From NCBI GenBank assembly GCA_937859895.1, contig CALMAV010000376.1:1-6313 (forward strand): 6,313 nt of DNA, in the 5' to 3' direction. This stretch comes from an uncultured Bryobacterales bacterium (GTDB taxonomy: Bacteria; Acidobacteriota; Terriglobia; Bryobacterales; Bryobacteraceae). Shown one piece after another: positions 5,150 to 6,313 of the stretch. The position numbers were made by a program, and so were the translations under genes. Each line of letters begins with the position of its first letter. Position 1 is the stretch's first letter. The notes under the pieces are model-generated. The model did no database searches, had not been told where the DNA came from, and saw only the letters and a list, made by a program, of their open reading frames with translations.

Positions 5150-6313
5150 ATGAAGGCTGAATCTTCTGTTTTGCGGGACTTCACCGTCGATCGAAGAGTC
5201 TGGCTACTCTCCGGAGTCGCCCTTGGCATCGGCGTATGTGCAACCGCTCTTGCTGTGCTGCTGTTGCGCTGCATCGCACTCTCAACGAACCTGTTCTACT
5301 ACCACCGGTTTAGTACCGTCGGCGTCTCGCCGGCGGGCAGCCCTTTAGGCGCTTGGATGGTCCTCGTGCCCGTAGTTGGCGGATTACTGGTCGGCTTAAT
5401 GGCCCGGTTTGGTTCGGATAAGATTCGTGGGCACGGGATTCCTGAAGCCATTGAAGCAATTCTTCTTCATCGAGCGAAGGTGGAGGGGAAAATTGCAGTA
5501 CTGAAGCCGATCTCTGCAGCTATTGCAATTGGGTCAGGCGGACCCTTCGGAGCAGAAGGCCCCATCATTATGACCGGTGGAGCCGTAGGTTCGCTGATCG
5601 CGCAATGGTTGAAAGTGACCGATGCCGAGCGTACGACACTGCTTGTGGCCGGGGCAGCCGCTGGGATGTCGGCCACGTTCGCTGCCCCGGTTGCAGCAAT
5701 TCTTCTGGCCGTAGAGCTTCTGCTTTTCGAATGGAGACCGAGAAGCCTGGTGCCGGTGGCAATTGCGAGCGCCACGGCTGGTCTCTTGCGGGTGTACTGG
5801 TTGGGCGAGGGTCCTTTGTTCCGAATGCCGCCACTCACAGAGACTCCCAGGATCGAGGTCGCTGCGGGTGCGCTCTTACTTGGCGCCGTGCTGGGTTTGG
5901 TATCTGCGGGATTGAGCCAAATGATGTATGCCTTTGAAGATCTGTTCGAGCGGTCTCACCTGCACTGGATGTGGTGGCCGGCTCTCGGCGGAATTGGAAT
6001 CGGTGTCGGGGGGCTCTTCTTTCCCAGAGGTTTGGGAGTGGGTTATGACAACATTGCAGATTTGCTTGGTGGAAACGCTACGCTCAGCCTCATAGTTAGC
6101 ATTCTCATCGCAAAATCGCTGATGTGGGCGTTCTCTCTGGGGTCAGGCACTTCAGGCGGAGTGCTGGCGCCGCTTCTAATGATCGGTGGCGCTGTGGGTG
6201 CGTTTGCAGGCCATCTGTCACACGCTGCGCCTGAGGCCGAGGCGCTCTGGTCACTGATTGGTATGGGGTCAATGCTGGCGGGCTCGCTGGGTGTTCCGCT
6301 CACAGCCATCCTC
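5150..6313 (+). CDS. ClC-family chloride channel or H+/Cl- antiporter (3' end outside window)
   Basis: An open frame of 388 codons with no stop before the window edge, encoding a polytopic inner-membrane protein of the Voltage_CLC family (PF00654). The three anion-site motifs are present. GHGIPEA (94-100) stands where GSGIP is classical. GAEGPIIMTGG (134-144) replaces GREGP but keeps the gating glutamate, Glu136. SGGVLAPLL (335-343) corresponds to GIFAPxL. Glu194 in LLFEWRP aligns with the internal proton glutamate of E. coli ClC-ec1 (Glu203, in EEMRP), which favours a proton-coupled antiporter over a passive channel. The motifs do not fit the fluoride-specific CLC-F group. The N-terminus is short and hydrophobic from about residue 17. 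The end, GVPLTAIL, is the late conserved segment, so roughly the last helix and any CBS domains are missing. ATG 5150 follows the MarR stop by 2 bases, so the two genes are likely co-transcribed. Confidence 0.93.
   Translation, partial: MKAESSVLRDFTVDRRVWLLSGVALGIGVCATALAVLLLRCIALSTNLFYYHRFSTVGVSPAGSPLGAWMVLVPVVGGLLVGLMARFGSDKIRGHGIPEAIEAILLHRAKVEGKIAVLKPISAAIAIGSGGPFGAEGPIIMTGGAVGSLIAQWLKVTDAERTTLLVAGAAAGMSATFAAPVAAILLAVELLLFEWRPRSLVPVAIASATAGLLRVYWLGEGPLFRMPPLTETPRIEVAAGALLLGAVLGLVSAGLSQMMYAFEDLFERSHLHWMWWPALGGIGIGVGGLFFPRGLGVGYDNIADLLGGNATLSLIVSILIAKSLMWAFSLGSGTSGGVLAPLLMIGGAVGAFAGHLSHAAPEAEALWSLIGMGSMLAGSLGVPLTAIL

Noticed and set aside
5467..5838. 123-codon minus-strand open frame
   Set aside because: It is Ala/Ser/Pro-rich shadow sequence opposite conserved ClC motifs.

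Overview
The window looks like chromosomal DNA from a soil-type bacterium, most probably an Acidobacteriota member. The hints are a DUF2076 protein, the remains of a secreted L-type lectin-domain protein, and a MarR-ClC gene pair. This taxonomic call is inferred from gene style, not from a marker gene. Five intact or edge-truncated genes, one intact ACP-like gene and one clear pseudogene can be supported.

Left part (1-2087). A DUF2076 gene runs leftwards out of the window, and a 20-bp inverted repeat sits just upstream of its proposed start. Diverging from it at 667-1631 is a decayed gene that is easy to miss because no single frame carries it. Joining three frames rebuilds a signal peptide plus an L-type (legume-like) lectin domain, broken by at least three frameshifts and by a TGA where the family has Trp. 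The next ~450 bases (1632-2087) hold no gene that I recognise.

Middle part (2088-4537). A GNAT-type N-acyltransferase gene on the minus strand diverges from an acyl carrier protein plus beta-ketoacyl-ACP synthase III pair on the plus strand. The carrier keeps the phosphopantetheine serine and the synthase keeps its Cys-His-Asn triad. Together they look like a small dedicated acyl-building or acyl-transfer module, and the GNAT enzyme is a possible user of the product. Their shared ~130-bp AT-rich intergenic region contains operator-like dyads and a TATACT box. No acyl ligase, reductase or phosphopantetheinyl transferase is visible in the window.

Right part (4538-6313). A MarR-family repressor gene is followed after 2 bases by a ClC-family chloride channel/antiporter gene that runs off the right edge. 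A 15-bp dyad (TATCG-N5-CGATA) directly upstream of the regulator is a good candidate for its own operator, so the pair probably forms an autoregulated two-gene operon.

I see no RNA genes, insertion sequences, CRISPR arrays or strong intrinsic terminators.
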